This document shows positions 15,904 through 23,690 of a stretch of 37,980 bases of DNA, piece after piece. How positions within the stretch are numbered: the first letter of the stretch is position 1; the number at the start of each line of letters is the position of its first letter. The stretch is from Bacteroidota bacterium. GTDB taxonomy: Bacteria > Bacteroidota > Bacteroidia > Bacteroidales > VadinHA17. The stretch is from NCBI GenBank assembly GCA_030613125.1, contig JAUWMO010000001.1, positions 1-37,980 on the forward strand, written 5' to 3'. A model generated the notes under the pieces. It saw only the letters and a program-made list of their open reading frames with translations, was not told the DNA's origin and made no database searches. Both the position numbers and the translations under genes were made by a program.

Positions 15904-17352
15904 TTATTTGATGATTATTTTCTTAACAACAAACCGTTCCCCAAAATTCATTTGGATGAAATACAAACCAACAGGTTCCTGAGTCAGGTCAATTGTGATT
16001 ATTATTCCCTGTGGATTGTAAAAAGTTTTTGTAAATACGGTTTGTCCTGAAATATTGGAGATCCTTATATCCATCTCTTTTTGAGGGACATTGGTGAAGT
16101 CTAAGTTAAATAATCCACTACCCGGATTGGGATAAATAATGAGACTGTTTTCAAAACCGGTTTCATTAATTGCAGTAGCATCTGAGATATACACCGGTCC
16201 AACACGATCGTAAAATGATGTATCTGCTGCATCAAGAATAAAAAGGTCAATAGAATCAGTAATTGCATCGAGCGGAATCACAAATGATAAGGTATCCCTT
16301 GATGCTTCAATAGGGTCAGGTTCACCATATTCATCCATAGTTATCAGGAATAATTCATCCAGCACATAACTATATCCACCTATATATACGCTGTCGATGT
16401 CGGTATAGGTCCATTCAAAGACCACTGTGTCACCAATATAATATGTTTCCCCGGCCTGTGGTGAAACAAACTCAAGAACCCTGTTGTCTTCAAGGGTGAG
16501 CGGTCCTACTGAAACATTAAACGTAGTATCATAATAATCAAAAATGATAATATCATATGTTCCGGCATCAGCTAAATGAGGTATTGGTACAGGTAAGATA
16601 CCAAGAGAAGCATCAATAGGTTGAGGAAACATTTCATTATCAATAACAAGATAGACTGAATCATCAGCATAGGAATAAATTCCAATTAAAATACTGTCAA
16701 TATTTATGGCGGTCCATTGAAGAATAATAAGGTCGCCCAGGGCATAAACATCATTTGGCTGAGGACTGGTAATAACAAGGCTCCTTGGACCAGTAGTGGT
16801 AACATCAACTTTTACAGGAGCTGCCTGAAGATTTGGCATTGCTTCATCGTCTTCTGCAACTACCCAGATGTTATATGCGGTATTTGGGTTGGCACCCGGT
16901 ATGATCTCAAAATAATCTGTGTTGGAATTGGTAACATTAATGCTTCCATGAGGCAGAACAGTAACTGTGTCGTAGTTAACACCGGCTTTAACCTGCTCAG
17001 AAGTCGGAGGAGTTCCCCCGTCAAAAATAACTATATAATACACTGTTCCTGGCTCGTCCATGTTGACAACGAGAGTGCCCTTATCATCCACTACATTAAT
17101 TATTTTAGGATAGCCTGATGTCCAAACCGGTGGTGCTATGTATGGTACGGAGGCTGTTAAAGTCTGTCCGGTATTTACACTACTAAAAATATTGGTTCCC
17201 GGAGCTTGCCAGGTAAAATCTGAATAAGAACTGCCGGAACCAGCTAGCTGAAGTGAATTGCCCGTAGGAAAATCATTTATCCATGCATTAGAATGGCCAA
17301 AAGAGACCAGCCCAAGTGTAAAAACAAAGAAAAAGAGTAAAGATTTTTTCAT
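15904..17352 (-). CDS. Secreted protein with repeated beta-domains and T9SS type A sorting domain
   Basis: A 482-residue exported protein. A signal peptide (1-23, MKKSLLFFFVFTLGLVSFGHSNA) is followed by a region with VVDDKGTLVVNMDEPGTVYYIV (about 88-110) and two related domains. They begin ITSPQPNDVYALGDLIILQW (about 195) and FVSPQAGETYYIGDTVVFEW (about 295), and each continues with a ...IDSxxIGxYSY... strand. These resemble the Kre9/Ser-Thr-rich-type Ig-like repeat. The last 80 residues (NSLIIYPNPGSGLFNLDF ... GLYFIQMNFGERFVVKKIIIK) are a typical type A T9SS sorting domain, which sends the protein across the outer membrane and is then cut off. No catalytic domain is visible; surface adhesion is a guess. 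It is a single-gene unit. Confidence 0.88.
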   Translation of the reverse strand: MKKSLLFFFVFTLGLVSFGHSNAWINDFPTGNSLQLAGSGSSYSDFTWQAPGTNIFSSVNTGQTLTASVPYIAPPVWTSGYPKIINVVDDKGTLVVNMDEPGTVYYIVIFDGGTPPTSEQVKAGVNYDTVTVLPHGSINVTNSNTDYFEIIPGANPNTAYNIWVVAEDDEAMPNLQAAPVKVDVTTTGPRSLVITSPQPNDVYALGDLIILQWTAINIDSILIGIYSYADDSVYLVIDNEMFPQPIDASLGILPVPIPHLADAGTYDIIIFDYYDTTFNVSVGPLTLEDNRVLEFVSPQAGETYYIGDTVVFEWTYTDIDSVYIGGYSYVLDELFLITMDEYGEPDPIEASRDTLSFVIPLDAITDSIDLFILDAADTSFYDRVGPVYISDATAINETGFENSLIIYPNPGSGLFNLDFTNVPQKEMDIRISNISGQTVFTKTFYNPQGIIITIDLTQEPVGLYFIQMNFGERFVVKKIIIK

Positions 17353-17587
17353 AGCATTAGGGATTTAATGTTAAATATAAAAATTCTGAATTGAAGTTGT
17401 CTAAACATTTTTTAATAGAATAGGGTAATAAATGTAAAAAATTAATTCCTATTAAGGAAACAAACCATTGTAATATTTATGAACAGAACTGTGAATTTTA
17501 AATTGAATGCAAATAACAAGTTGAAAAGTGATCTTTATACATGTTTTTGTTTGATGGTTTCATTAATATTGCAAACAAAAACGAGCT

Positions 17588-18340
17588 ATGATAAAAACTA
17601 TCCATAACCATCGTTCCATAAGGAAATATAAATCTGATCTCATTGACGATACTGTATTAAAGGGTATTCTTGAAGCCGGTACCCGTGCCTCGACTACAGG
17701 CAATATGCAGGTGTATTCAATGGTTGTTACTACCGATCATAACTTAAAACAGAAACTGTGGGAACCACATTTTAAGCAGGATATGGTTAAGCAAGCTCCT
17801 GTGATCATTACTTTCTGCGCTGATTTTAACCGGTTCAATAAATGGTGTGAGCAAAGAAATGCTGTACCTGGATATGACAATTTTCTGTCTTTTTTCACCG
17901 CTGCCATCGATGCCCTGCTGGTTGCTCAGAATGTGGCTCTTGCTGCTGAAGATCAAGGATTGGGTATCTGTTATTTAGGAACAACCACTTATATGGCCAA
18001 TACCATTATTGACATTCTGAACCTGCCTGAATTTGTTATACCCATCACTACTCTTGTATTAGGGTATCCCGATGAAACACCACCCCTGACTGACCGGTTA
18101 CCTCTTGAGGCGGTGCTGCATAATGAGGTATATAAAAATTATTTGCCTGAGGATATTGACCGTTTGTATGCTGAAAAGGAAGCTCTTCAGGAAACTCTTG
18201 ACCTGCTTGAAGAAAACAAGAAAGAGACTCTGGCACAGGTTTTTACCGATAATCGCTATACACGGAAGGATAATGAATTCTTCTCGGAGAAGTTACTTGA
18301 TGTTATCCGGAAACAGGGATTTATGAAGGATGATTTATGA
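17588..18340 (+). CDS. Nitroreductase-family FMN oxidoreductase (NfsA-like)
   Basis: A 250-residue flavoprotein of the nitroreductase superfamily; members reduce nitro compounds, quinones or flavins with NAD(P)H. FMN-binding features are HRSIRKYKSD at residues 8-17, ASTTGNMQVYSMVV (about 34-47) and the late AAEDQGLGICYLGTTTYM block, followed by PITTLVLGYPDETPP. The C-terminal extension after residue 190, helical and charged (EALQETLDLLEENKKETLAQV), suits the NfsA/FRP-like branch. The ATG is 8 bases behind a run of A, with no strong promoter seen. Natural substrate unknown. Confidence 0.88.
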   Translation: MIKTIHNHRSIRKYKSDLIDDTVLKGILEAGTRASTTGNMQVYSMVVTTDHNLKQKLWEPHFKQDMVKQAPVIITFCADFNRFNKWCEQRNAVPGYDNFLSFFTAAIDALLVAQNVALAAEDQGLGICYLGTTTYMANTIIDILNLPEFVIPITTLVLGYPDETPPLTDRLPLEAVLHNEVYKNYLPEDIDRLYAEKEALQETLDLLEENKKETLAQVFTDNRYTRKDNEFFSEKLLDVIRKQGFMKDDL

Positions 18341-18469
18341 ACGATGAATGATGAAGGATTGTTTAATTGTTTAATTGTTATATTGCGGACTGTGGACTGG
18401 GGATTGATAGGGTGACAGAGAGACTGAGAGAAAGGGCGATGGGGCGAAGGGCCGAGTAAGACGAAGCTC

Positions 18470-18507
18470 CCTGCCCGAATGCCCGCCTGACCAATCATTC
18501 GGGCAGG
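18470..18507. repeat. GC-rich palindromic repeat
   Basis: Perfect arms CCTGCCCGAATG (18470-18481) and CATTCGGGCAGG (18496-18507) with a 14-base loop. A 16-bp part of arm plus loop (18475-18490) recurs exactly at 22508-22523, so this is a dispersed REP-like element rather than a gene-specific terminator. Confidence 0.75.
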
Positions 18508-18653
18508 ACTTCGGTCGGTCGGTCGGTTCGTCATTTTAGACAAAGCAAGTGAAAGGGCGATGGGGCGAGAGGGGGCTAAGGAATTGCGGATTTACAAACA
18601 CTATTTAACAATTGGTACGCGTAGATGCATACTCACTGAAGCAATACCTGCTC

Positions 18654-18676
18654 TTCTCCTTAGGAGTCCTTCGGAC
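18654..18676 (+). repeat. Left arm of inverted repeat around hydrolase gene
   Basis: A 23-bp segment whose reverse complement is found at 20977-20999 with 21 of 23 positions identical. The core is TAGGAGTCCTT. Confidence 0.7.
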
Positions 18677-18720
18677 AAACCTTTTTACTTTCTTCATTTT
18701 ACATTTTTACTTTTAGACTT

Positions 18721-20904
18721 TCACTTCAACCAGTCAGATAATTGATTGAAGAGCTCATATACTCCTTTCTCATTTGTAATTATTAAATTCCCGCCGGCAT
18801 TTTTACTGGAAAATACTTTCAACGGAAATGTTAGCTGCTCTTTGATCTTAAAAGTTGCTGCTTCACTTCCATCAGCGAGAACCGGGTTAACCACCATCAC
18901 CTTCCGGGGGCACAACACCGCGATAAGATCGGGCAGATCATATTTGTTAAGCGCACCTGCAACTGTGGAGGGGATGTATGCCGGCTTATAATCACGGGTG
19001 ATGGCAATATCTTCAAAGCTCAGGAAGGGCCGTATCAGACCGATTTTTTTTATTTCCGGTTCAAATACCGCGGCATGTAACAGTACACTTCCAAGTATCC
19101 CATGTGCCAATGCGGAAACGGTTATTGATTCTCCTCCATAATTATGTGCAAAATGTACCACCCGTACAATATCTTCTGCCCTGAGCCCGACAATGGACTT
19201 ACCGGTCATATTTCCTGCAAACCATTGGTTATAAGATATATTATCAATATATGCATCACCCTTCAGATATCCGGGACCCAGTTGTCCAATACCTGGCAGA
19301 TCGAAAAGTAACACAGGATATCCCAGTCTGAGTAGAGAAAGGAACAGACTGTCATGATTGGCTGCATATTCCATCCCCTGCTCATCCATGATAAGCACAA
19401 TTTCCTTCACCATATTTTTTGAAGGCTTAAACAAGGCAATTGGAAGCATATAATCTCCACTACCGGGTATAAGGAACTTCTCCAGGATATAATCATCTTT
19501 AACATACCGGCCTGAAAAAATGGCCTTCCCGAATTGACGGGGATACTCAAATCCGCAAATCTCCAGGACTGACTCAGGAACTTTTTCAAGATATTGTTCA
19601 ATATGGAGCCTTGAGGCTTTTAATACCTCCGCCTGATTCTGTACTATTTTTTTGTTCAGGGAAAAAATCGTTTCTCCTTTCAGTGTGGTAGAAAGCTGTC
19701 CGGTCTCGGTAACCCATAATTCTTCCGGGTCGAATATTTCAACATCAAGATCTGCAGAATCCCCCGGATTGTCGAGATATCTTTGAAAAAATGCATACAT
19801 GGCCTCTCTGTTTTTTTTGGTTGAAGCATGTCCGTCATCATCTTCTGACATCATAATATGTCCCTCAAATCCCAGAGCTCTGTACGATTTCCTGGCTTCC
19901 CGGTAAGTGTCTCTCGCCCCCTGGATGCTGAAAAAATCCCTTGTAGTACTGATGATCAGGGTCGGTTTGGGGGCTCTCACTTCAAGTAAATCGGCATGGT
20001 CAAGACCTTCTTTTATCATGTGAAACAGATTCTGTTCGGCATCCTGAGGTCCGATGGTTTTCAGCACCATTTTCATACTGGTAATAAAACATTCAGGTGC
20101 AGCAGCTAAAATCCTGTCATCAATGGCGGCAGCATAAGCAGTTTGTGTACCTCCGCCTGACCTGCCGGTCATACCTATTCGTAAAGGGTCAACTTCTTTG
20201 CGTGTTACAAGGTAATCAATAGCTCTTACTGCATCCCATATAAAATACTTTGTGGGCGAATAGCCTGATATATAACATTGTGCTCCCGGGTATGAATGTT
20301 CGTGTGTTGAGCCAAACCGGGGTTTCCCTGTTTCCTGGTCAAAATATTGCAGCCGTTCTCCCTGTCCTACCGGATCGAAGGCAAATACTACAAATCCTTT
20401 CATTACCAGATTGATGATCACATGCTGGTAAACATCACTACGGAATCCTTCTGCCGTATGTCCACAAGCATAGAGAATGGCAGGAGCTTTCCCTCTTATC
20501 TTACTGGGAATAAATAATGCGGAAGTGACATAATACCCGGGGAGTGATTCAAATATCACTTTCTCTACCCGGTAATTTTTTGTTTTTATTACCTCCGTTA
20601 CCCGTGCATTAAGGGGAGTTCTCTGTGGAAACGGGCCAATAAGCCGTAACAGTTTTTCCCTGACCTGAGCCTGCCTCTGCATCCATTCCTCCTTTGATTG
20701 TAATTTACCAACTTCGGCCGTCCGTTGACTTAGTTGATCGAAAGCTCTTGAACACAGGTGTTTGTACAGTGAGTTTTCTGCATCAGAACAATACTTCCAG
20801 TAATTGAAAAGAGATACATTATCCTGGGCTATAGATCTGCCCGAAACAAATAAAACTAATAAGGCTACAAGTGCCATGCTTTTTAGGATCCATCGGACTT
20901 TCAT
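18721..20904 (-). CDS. Secreted two-domain alpha/beta hydrolase (acetyl xylan esterase-like)
   Basis: A 727-residue exported protein (signal peptide 1-26, cut after RSIAQ). The first alpha/beta-hydrolase domain (about 85-380) has LYACGHTAEG, an FAFDPVGQGER strand-loop, the nucleophile elbow GRSGGG with S249, and a probable Asp (D323 in TTRDFF) and His (H359 in DDDGHAS), so the catalytic triad looks complete. It resembles the acetyl xylan esterase/CE7-like branch. A second, related domain (about 470-720, with LLFDLPGIGQ and GLRAEDIVRVVHF) has ALAHG (598-602) where the elbow GxSxG should be, so it is probably inactive. A role in removing acyl groups from polysaccharide is inference. Spacers on both sides carry repeats. 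Confidence 0.82.
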   Translation of the reverse strand: MKVRWILKSMALVALLVLFVSGRSIAQDNVSLFNYWKYCSDAENSLYKHLCSRAFDQLSQRTAEVGKLQSKEEWMQRQAQVREKLLRLIGPFPQRTPLNARVTEVIKTKNYRVEKVIFESLPGYYVTSALFIPSKIRGKAPAILYACGHTAEGFRSDVYQHVIINLVMKGFVVFAFDPVGQGERLQYFDQETGKPRFGSTHEHSYPGAQCYISGYSPTKYFIWDAVRAIDYLVTRKEVDPLRIGMTGRSGGGTQTAYAAAIDDRILAAAPECFITSMKMVLKTIGPQDAEQNLFHMIKEGLDHADLLEVRAPKPTLIISTTRDFFSIQGARDTYREARKSYRALGFEGHIMMSEDDDGHASTKKNREAMYAFFQRYLDNPGDSADLDVEIFDPEELWVTETGQLSTTLKGETIFSLNKKIVQNQAEVLKASRLHIEQYLEKVPESVLEICGFEYPRQFGKAIFSGRYVKDDYILEKFLIPGSGDYMLPIALFKPSKNMVKEIVLIMDEQGMEYAANHDSLFLSLLRLGYPVLLFDLPGIGQLGPGYLKGDAYIDNISYNQWFAGNMTGKSIVGLRAEDIVRVVHFAHNYGGESITVSALAHGILGSVLLHAAVFEPEIKKIGLIRPFLSFEDIAITRDYKPAYIPSTVAGALNKYDLPDLIAVLCPRKVMVVNPVLADGSEAATFKIKEQLTFPLKVFSSKNAGGNLIITNEKGVYELFNQLSDWLK

Positions 20905-20920
20905 AAAAAAACTGTTTTAG

Positions 20921-20968
20921 TTTGAAACTATTTTGAAACTACTTTAAAACTATTTTGAAACTATTTTG
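20921..20968. repeat. 11-bp tandem repeat, 4.4 copies
   Basis: Four head-to-tail copies of TTTGAAACTAT (with single changes in copies 2 and 3) plus TTTG, starting 17 bases upstream of the hydrolase ATG, where its leader or promoter should be. The unit equals about one helical turn. Confidence 0.85.
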
Positions 20969-20976
20969 TTCCGAAG

Positions 20977-20999
20977 GTCCAAAGGACTCCTATGGAGAA
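20977..20999 (-). repeat. Right arm of inverted repeat around hydrolase gene
   Basis: Reverse complement of 18654-18676 with two mismatches. It follows directly after the 11-bp tandem array and lies between the hydrolase and Ldh-family genes. Confidence 0.7.
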
Positions 21000-21029
21000 T
21001 CCCTTTGGGAAAACCACTTTGAAACTTCA

Positions 21030-22106
21030 TTAATCCTTTAATTCAAATTCCACTCCCAATTTATCAGCAACTTCCTTTACGTCTTTCTGAATGCCTGGCA
21101 GAACCTTTATACCTTCTTTAAAAATCCTTTCTTCAGCTTCCCGTTCAATATCACCCGGGATCAATACTTTTTTCCCTTTAACTGGTTTTGAATTCCTGAA
21201 GGTTGTGATCCATTTGTCCATTCTCTTTTTAAATTCTTCAGCTTTCATAAAACCGTCGATCCGCATAGCCCCGAAAAAATGACCCATGCCTTTTCCAACC
21301 TCTATTTCAGGCATTGGCAAATAAGCAAGGAAGGGAGGAACAAATGGACCAAAATTAGCGCCGGAAAGAACACCGGTTAAGATGTCAACAACAGCTCCAA
21401 GTGCATAGCCTTTATGGCTGCCATGCTGCAAATCCCCGCCCAGGGGAAGCATTGATCCTCCCTTTTTCATAATATCCGGGTCATCAGAGGGTACTCCATC
21501 TTTATCCTGAACATATCCGAGAGGTACCTTTTCTCCTTTCTTGGAAGCAACGGCTAATTTACCCCGTGCAATGGGGGTGGTCGAAAAGTCGGCAACAAAA
21601 GCAGGTTGTTTACCCGCAGGCACGGCCATGGTAATAGGATTGGTCCCAAGCATTCTTTCTACTGAATTCACAGGTGCAACCATAGGATTTGCATTGGTCA
21701 TTGATATCCCGATCATGTCATGTTCCAGGGCCATCATGGCGTAATAACTGCCAATGCCTAAATGATTGGAATTTCTTGTTGCCACCCATCCGGTTCCTGA
21801 ATTTTTTGCTTTTTCAATTGCAAGTATCATCGACTTTGTTGCGCCAACTATTCCGACAGCTCCATCAGCGTCAATCACCGCAGTTCCGGGGGTTTCATGC
21901 ACTACTTTTACATTTGGTCTGGTATTGATCCGGCCGGCTTTCCAAAGCTGGAAATAATCTTTTATACGTATCATTCCATGGGAAGGAAGGTTCCGGAGTT
22001 CAGCGCGGATAAAGACATCTGCTATTGCCTGTGCGTCTTCAGTGGGACAATCTATTTTTTCGAAAATTTGAATAATGAAATCTCTAAGATATTCAGGTGT
22101 GTACAT
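21030..22106 (-). CDS. Ldh-family (malate/L-lactate-type) NAD(P)-dependent dehydrogenase
   Basis: A 358-residue member of the type-2 malate/L-lactate dehydrogenase family (YbiC/ComC/ureidoglycolate dehydrogenase group), which oxidises 2-hydroxy acids with NAD(P)+. Family blocks are LPSHGMIRIKDYFQLWKAGRINTRPNV (about 36-62), VATRNSNHLGIGSYYAMMAL with the conserved NxxHxG, TNANPMVAPVNSVERMLGTNPI, and GGDLQHGSHKGYALGAVVDILTGVLSGA near the C-terminus. Length is normal. The substrate (malate, lactate, sulfolactate or another hydroxy acid) cannot be fixed by reading. It is co-directional with the hydrolase but separated by a 125-base repeat-bearing gap. Upstream is a 650-base gap. Confidence 0.9.
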   Translation of the reverse strand: MYTPEYLRDFIIQIFEKIDCPTEDAQAIADVFIRAELRNLPSHGMIRIKDYFQLWKAGRINTRPNVKVVHETPGTAVIDADGAVGIVGATKSMILAIEKAKNSGTGWVATRNSNHLGIGSYYAMMALEHDMIGISMTNANPMVAPVNSVERMLGTNPITMAVPAGKQPAFVADFSTTPIARGKLAVASKKGEKVPLGYVQDKDGVPSDDPDIMKKGGSMLPLGGDLQHGSHKGYALGAVVDILTGVLSGANFGPFVPPFLAYLPMPEIEVGKGMGHFFGAMRIDGFMKAEEFKKRMDKWITTFRNSKPVKGKKVLIPGDIEREAEERIFKEGIKVLPGIQKDVKEVADKLGVEFELKD

Positions 22107-22254
22107 TTTACAATTAAAAATTAAAAATGAAGGAATTAAATGTTACTGGTTAAAAGTAGTAAAATTCAATTAAATACTTCATTTGGTCGCTATGGCTCCC
22201 TGTCATATACACTTTGGGCGTCATATACTCTCCGCCGGCCAGCGGATCGTGCCT

Positions 22255-22284
22255 GCCCGCCCGGATGACTCCGTTCGGACGGGC
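22255..22284. repeat. GC-rich imperfect hairpin
   Basis: Arms GCCCG...CGGGC extended by CCG/CGG around a single mismatch, enclosing GACTCC. It lies in a GC-rich island that contrasts with the AT-rich flanks and is followed by another short dyad, CCCGCC/GGTGGG, near 22284-22306. Confidence 0.55.
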
Positions 22285-22406
22285 CCGCCGAAGCTTGCGA
22301 AGGTGGGTCATTTGCCAGGGCAATGCCCTCGCGTCAAATGTGTTGGTCGGCAAATATTATTGTACAACCTGAACATTAAATCCTGAGCGAACGAAGTGAG
22401 TCGAAG

Positions 22407-22461
22407 GATCTCCTTAAAGTTTATTACTACCTAAAATAGTCAGAATTCTGTTAAGGAGATC
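22407..22461. repeat. Stem-loop with GATCTCCTTAA arms
   Basis: Perfect 11-bp arms GATCTCCTTAA (22407-22417) and TTAAGGAGATC (22451-22461) around a 33-base AT-rich loop. It lies between the two GC-rich blocks and has no T run, so it is not a standard terminator. Confidence 0.6.
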
Positions 22462-22611
22462 TCTCCCTGCGGTTCGGGAAAACATTCCCCGCCCGAACGT
22501 ACCCCGTCCGAATGCCCGCCTGAACGACGTAGTCGGAGAGGGATGAGTCCTTTCTTCCAAGCGGGAATTCGTTCGAACTGGGGCAGGCTTTGCTCTCTAA
22601 GTTCCATGTTT

Positions 22612-22716
22612 CTTAATGATAACCTAATGATAACCTAATGACAACCTAGTGACAACCTAATGACAACTTAATGACAACTTAATGACAACTTAATGACCAT
22701 TAAATGACTATTAACC
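22612..22716. repeat. 11-bp tandem repeat, about 9.5 copies
   Basis: Nine head-to-tail units of 11 bp, consensus CYTAATGACAA, followed by a partial copy. Copies drift gradually: TGATAA in the first two, TGACAA in the middle, TGACCA/TGACTA at the end. It ends about 40 bases from the SDR stop codon. It has the same 11-bp period as the array at 20921 but a different unit. Confidence 0.88.
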
Positions 22717-22756
22717 AGATGTTTTACCATTTATTATCCCCACCATTCACCATTCA

Positions 22757-23521
22757 TTATTCACTTATTTCTTCCCTGAATACATAAAAAGAGTTTGCCT
22801 GAGCTTTGGCAGTAATGATTATGTCGTTGATATTTACATGGTCAGGGCGGCTAACCGCAAACCAGATTACCTCAGCCACATCCTCACCTGAAAGAGGCTT
22901 CATACCCTTGTAAGGGACTTTTGCCTTTTTGCGGTCACCCTTAAAACGAACAATTGAGAATTCAGTTTCTACTAATCCCGGATTTACAGAAGTCACCTTG
23001 ATCCCTGTTGACAACAGATCTATTCTCATTGCTTTACTAAGAGCATCAACTGCATGTTTGGTAACACAATAAACATTACCCCTTTCATACACCTCTTTAC
23101 CGGCGATAGAAGCAATATTAACAATATGGCCATTTTTGATCATCAACGGAATAACGGCTTTTGAAATATACAATAACCCTTTTATGTTAGTGTCAATCAT
23201 TCTTTCCCAATCATCGATTAAACCATCCTGAATAAGACTGAAACCGGCGGCAAGTCCGGCATTATTCACCAGAATATCGATTTTTCTCCATTTTTCTTCA
23301 AGATTTTCGACTGCCGCCAATACTTCTTCATTATTTCTAACATCGAAATTAAGTGCAAGAACCTCAACCTTATGGTTATTGATTAATTCTTCTTTAAACT
23401 GATCAAGTAAAGAGGATCTTCTTCCAGTAATGATCAGATTGATTCCTTTGGTGGCGAATTTAATTGCGGTTGCCTTTCCAATGCCGGAAGTGGCGCCGGT
23501 GATCATGGTAATTTTATTCAT
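22757..23521 (-). CDS. Short-chain dehydrogenase/reductase (YdfG-like)
   Basis: A 254-residue classical SDR. The cofactor motif TGATSGIG is at residues 8-15, followed by TGRR (32-35), which suits NADP(H). NNAG is at 86-89. The catalytic residues are S138, Y151 and K155 (YCVTK). The C-terminal PGLVETEFSIVRFKGDRKKAKVPYKGMKPLSGEDVAEVI block is typical of the YdfG/serine 3-dehydrogenase-like branch, which acts on 3-hydroxy acids. The substrate here is not proven. Its start is at an ATG behind a TATTTTTG sequence (23546-23553, minus strand) that could be a -7 element, without a clear -33. It diverges from purL. Confidence 0.92.
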   Translation of the reverse strand: MNKITMITGATSGIGKATAIKFATKGINLIITGRRSSLLDQFKEELINNHKVEVLALNFDVRNNEEVLAAVENLEEKWRKIDILVNNAGLAAGFSLIQDGLIDDWERMIDTNIKGLLYISKAVIPLMIKNGHIVNIASIAGKEVYERGNVYCVTKHAVDALSKAMRIDLLSTGIKVTSVNPGLVETEFSIVRFKGDRKKAKVPYKGMKPLSGEDVAEVIWFAVSRPDHVNINDIIITAKAQANSFYVFREEISE

Positions 23522-23650
23522 ATGGGGCTAATATTGTTTTATTTTCAAAAATATAAAAAATGATCAAATCTGGAAGGTAACAAAGGATATGTTAATTTCT
23601 AATTTATTAAAATTGGAATTTAGTACATGTTAAGAGTAAAATATGTTGAT

Positions 23651-23658
23651 TATATTTG
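23651..23658 (+). promoter_or_regulatory. -7 promoter element of purL-menG-porT
   Basis: TATATTTG matches TAnnTTTG and predicts a leader of about 25 bases before the purL ATG. A TTG at the expected -33 distance was not seen. Confidence 0.45.
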
Positions 23659-23690
23659 TTTCAGTTTTGGAAACCTAATTTTATCCTTAT

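Larger units (their letters stand above)
18341..18720. repeat. 380-base repeat-rich spacer
   Basis: No credible gene. It contains a short tandem of GTTTAATT near 18359, two copies of an 18-bp element GAAAGGGCGATGGGGCGA (18430-18447 and 18551-18568), a GC-rich perfect 12-bp palindrome (18470-18507), a GGTC four-base tandem near 18511-18526, and one arm (18654-18676) of an inverted repeat whose mate lies on the far side of the hydrolase gene. Base composition is much richer in GC than the flanking genes. Confidence 0.75.
22107..22756. repeat. 650-base gene-free, repeat-rich spacer
   Basis: No credible gene. From left to right it holds an AT-rich leader of the Ldh-family gene (to about 22180), a GC-rich block with a hairpin at 22255-22284, a stem with GATCTCCTTAA arms (22407-22461), a second GC-rich block containing the 16-bp element shared with 18475, and an 11-bp tandem array (22612-22716). 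Short frames in the GC-rich block exist on both strands but look like repeat sequence. Confidence 0.75.

Noticed and set aside
18256..18543. 95-residue minus-strand frame over the end of the nitroreductase gene and the repeat spacer
   Set aside because: Half is antisense to the nitroreductase and the rest is repeat sequence; composition is unlike neighbouring proteins.
18654..20999. Insertion sequence or composite transposon around the hydrolase
   Set aside because: There is an inverted repeat but no transposase, no clear target-site duplication and no resolvase, so no mobile element is called.
22150..22386. Overlapping frames on both strands in the GC-rich spacer
   Set aside because: Their content follows the GC-rich repeat sequence and shows no motif. 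Being open on both strands is expected of GC-rich DNA.
22612..22716. CRISPR array
   Set aside because: Units are 11 bp with no spacers between them and there are no cas genes. This is a simple tandem repeat.
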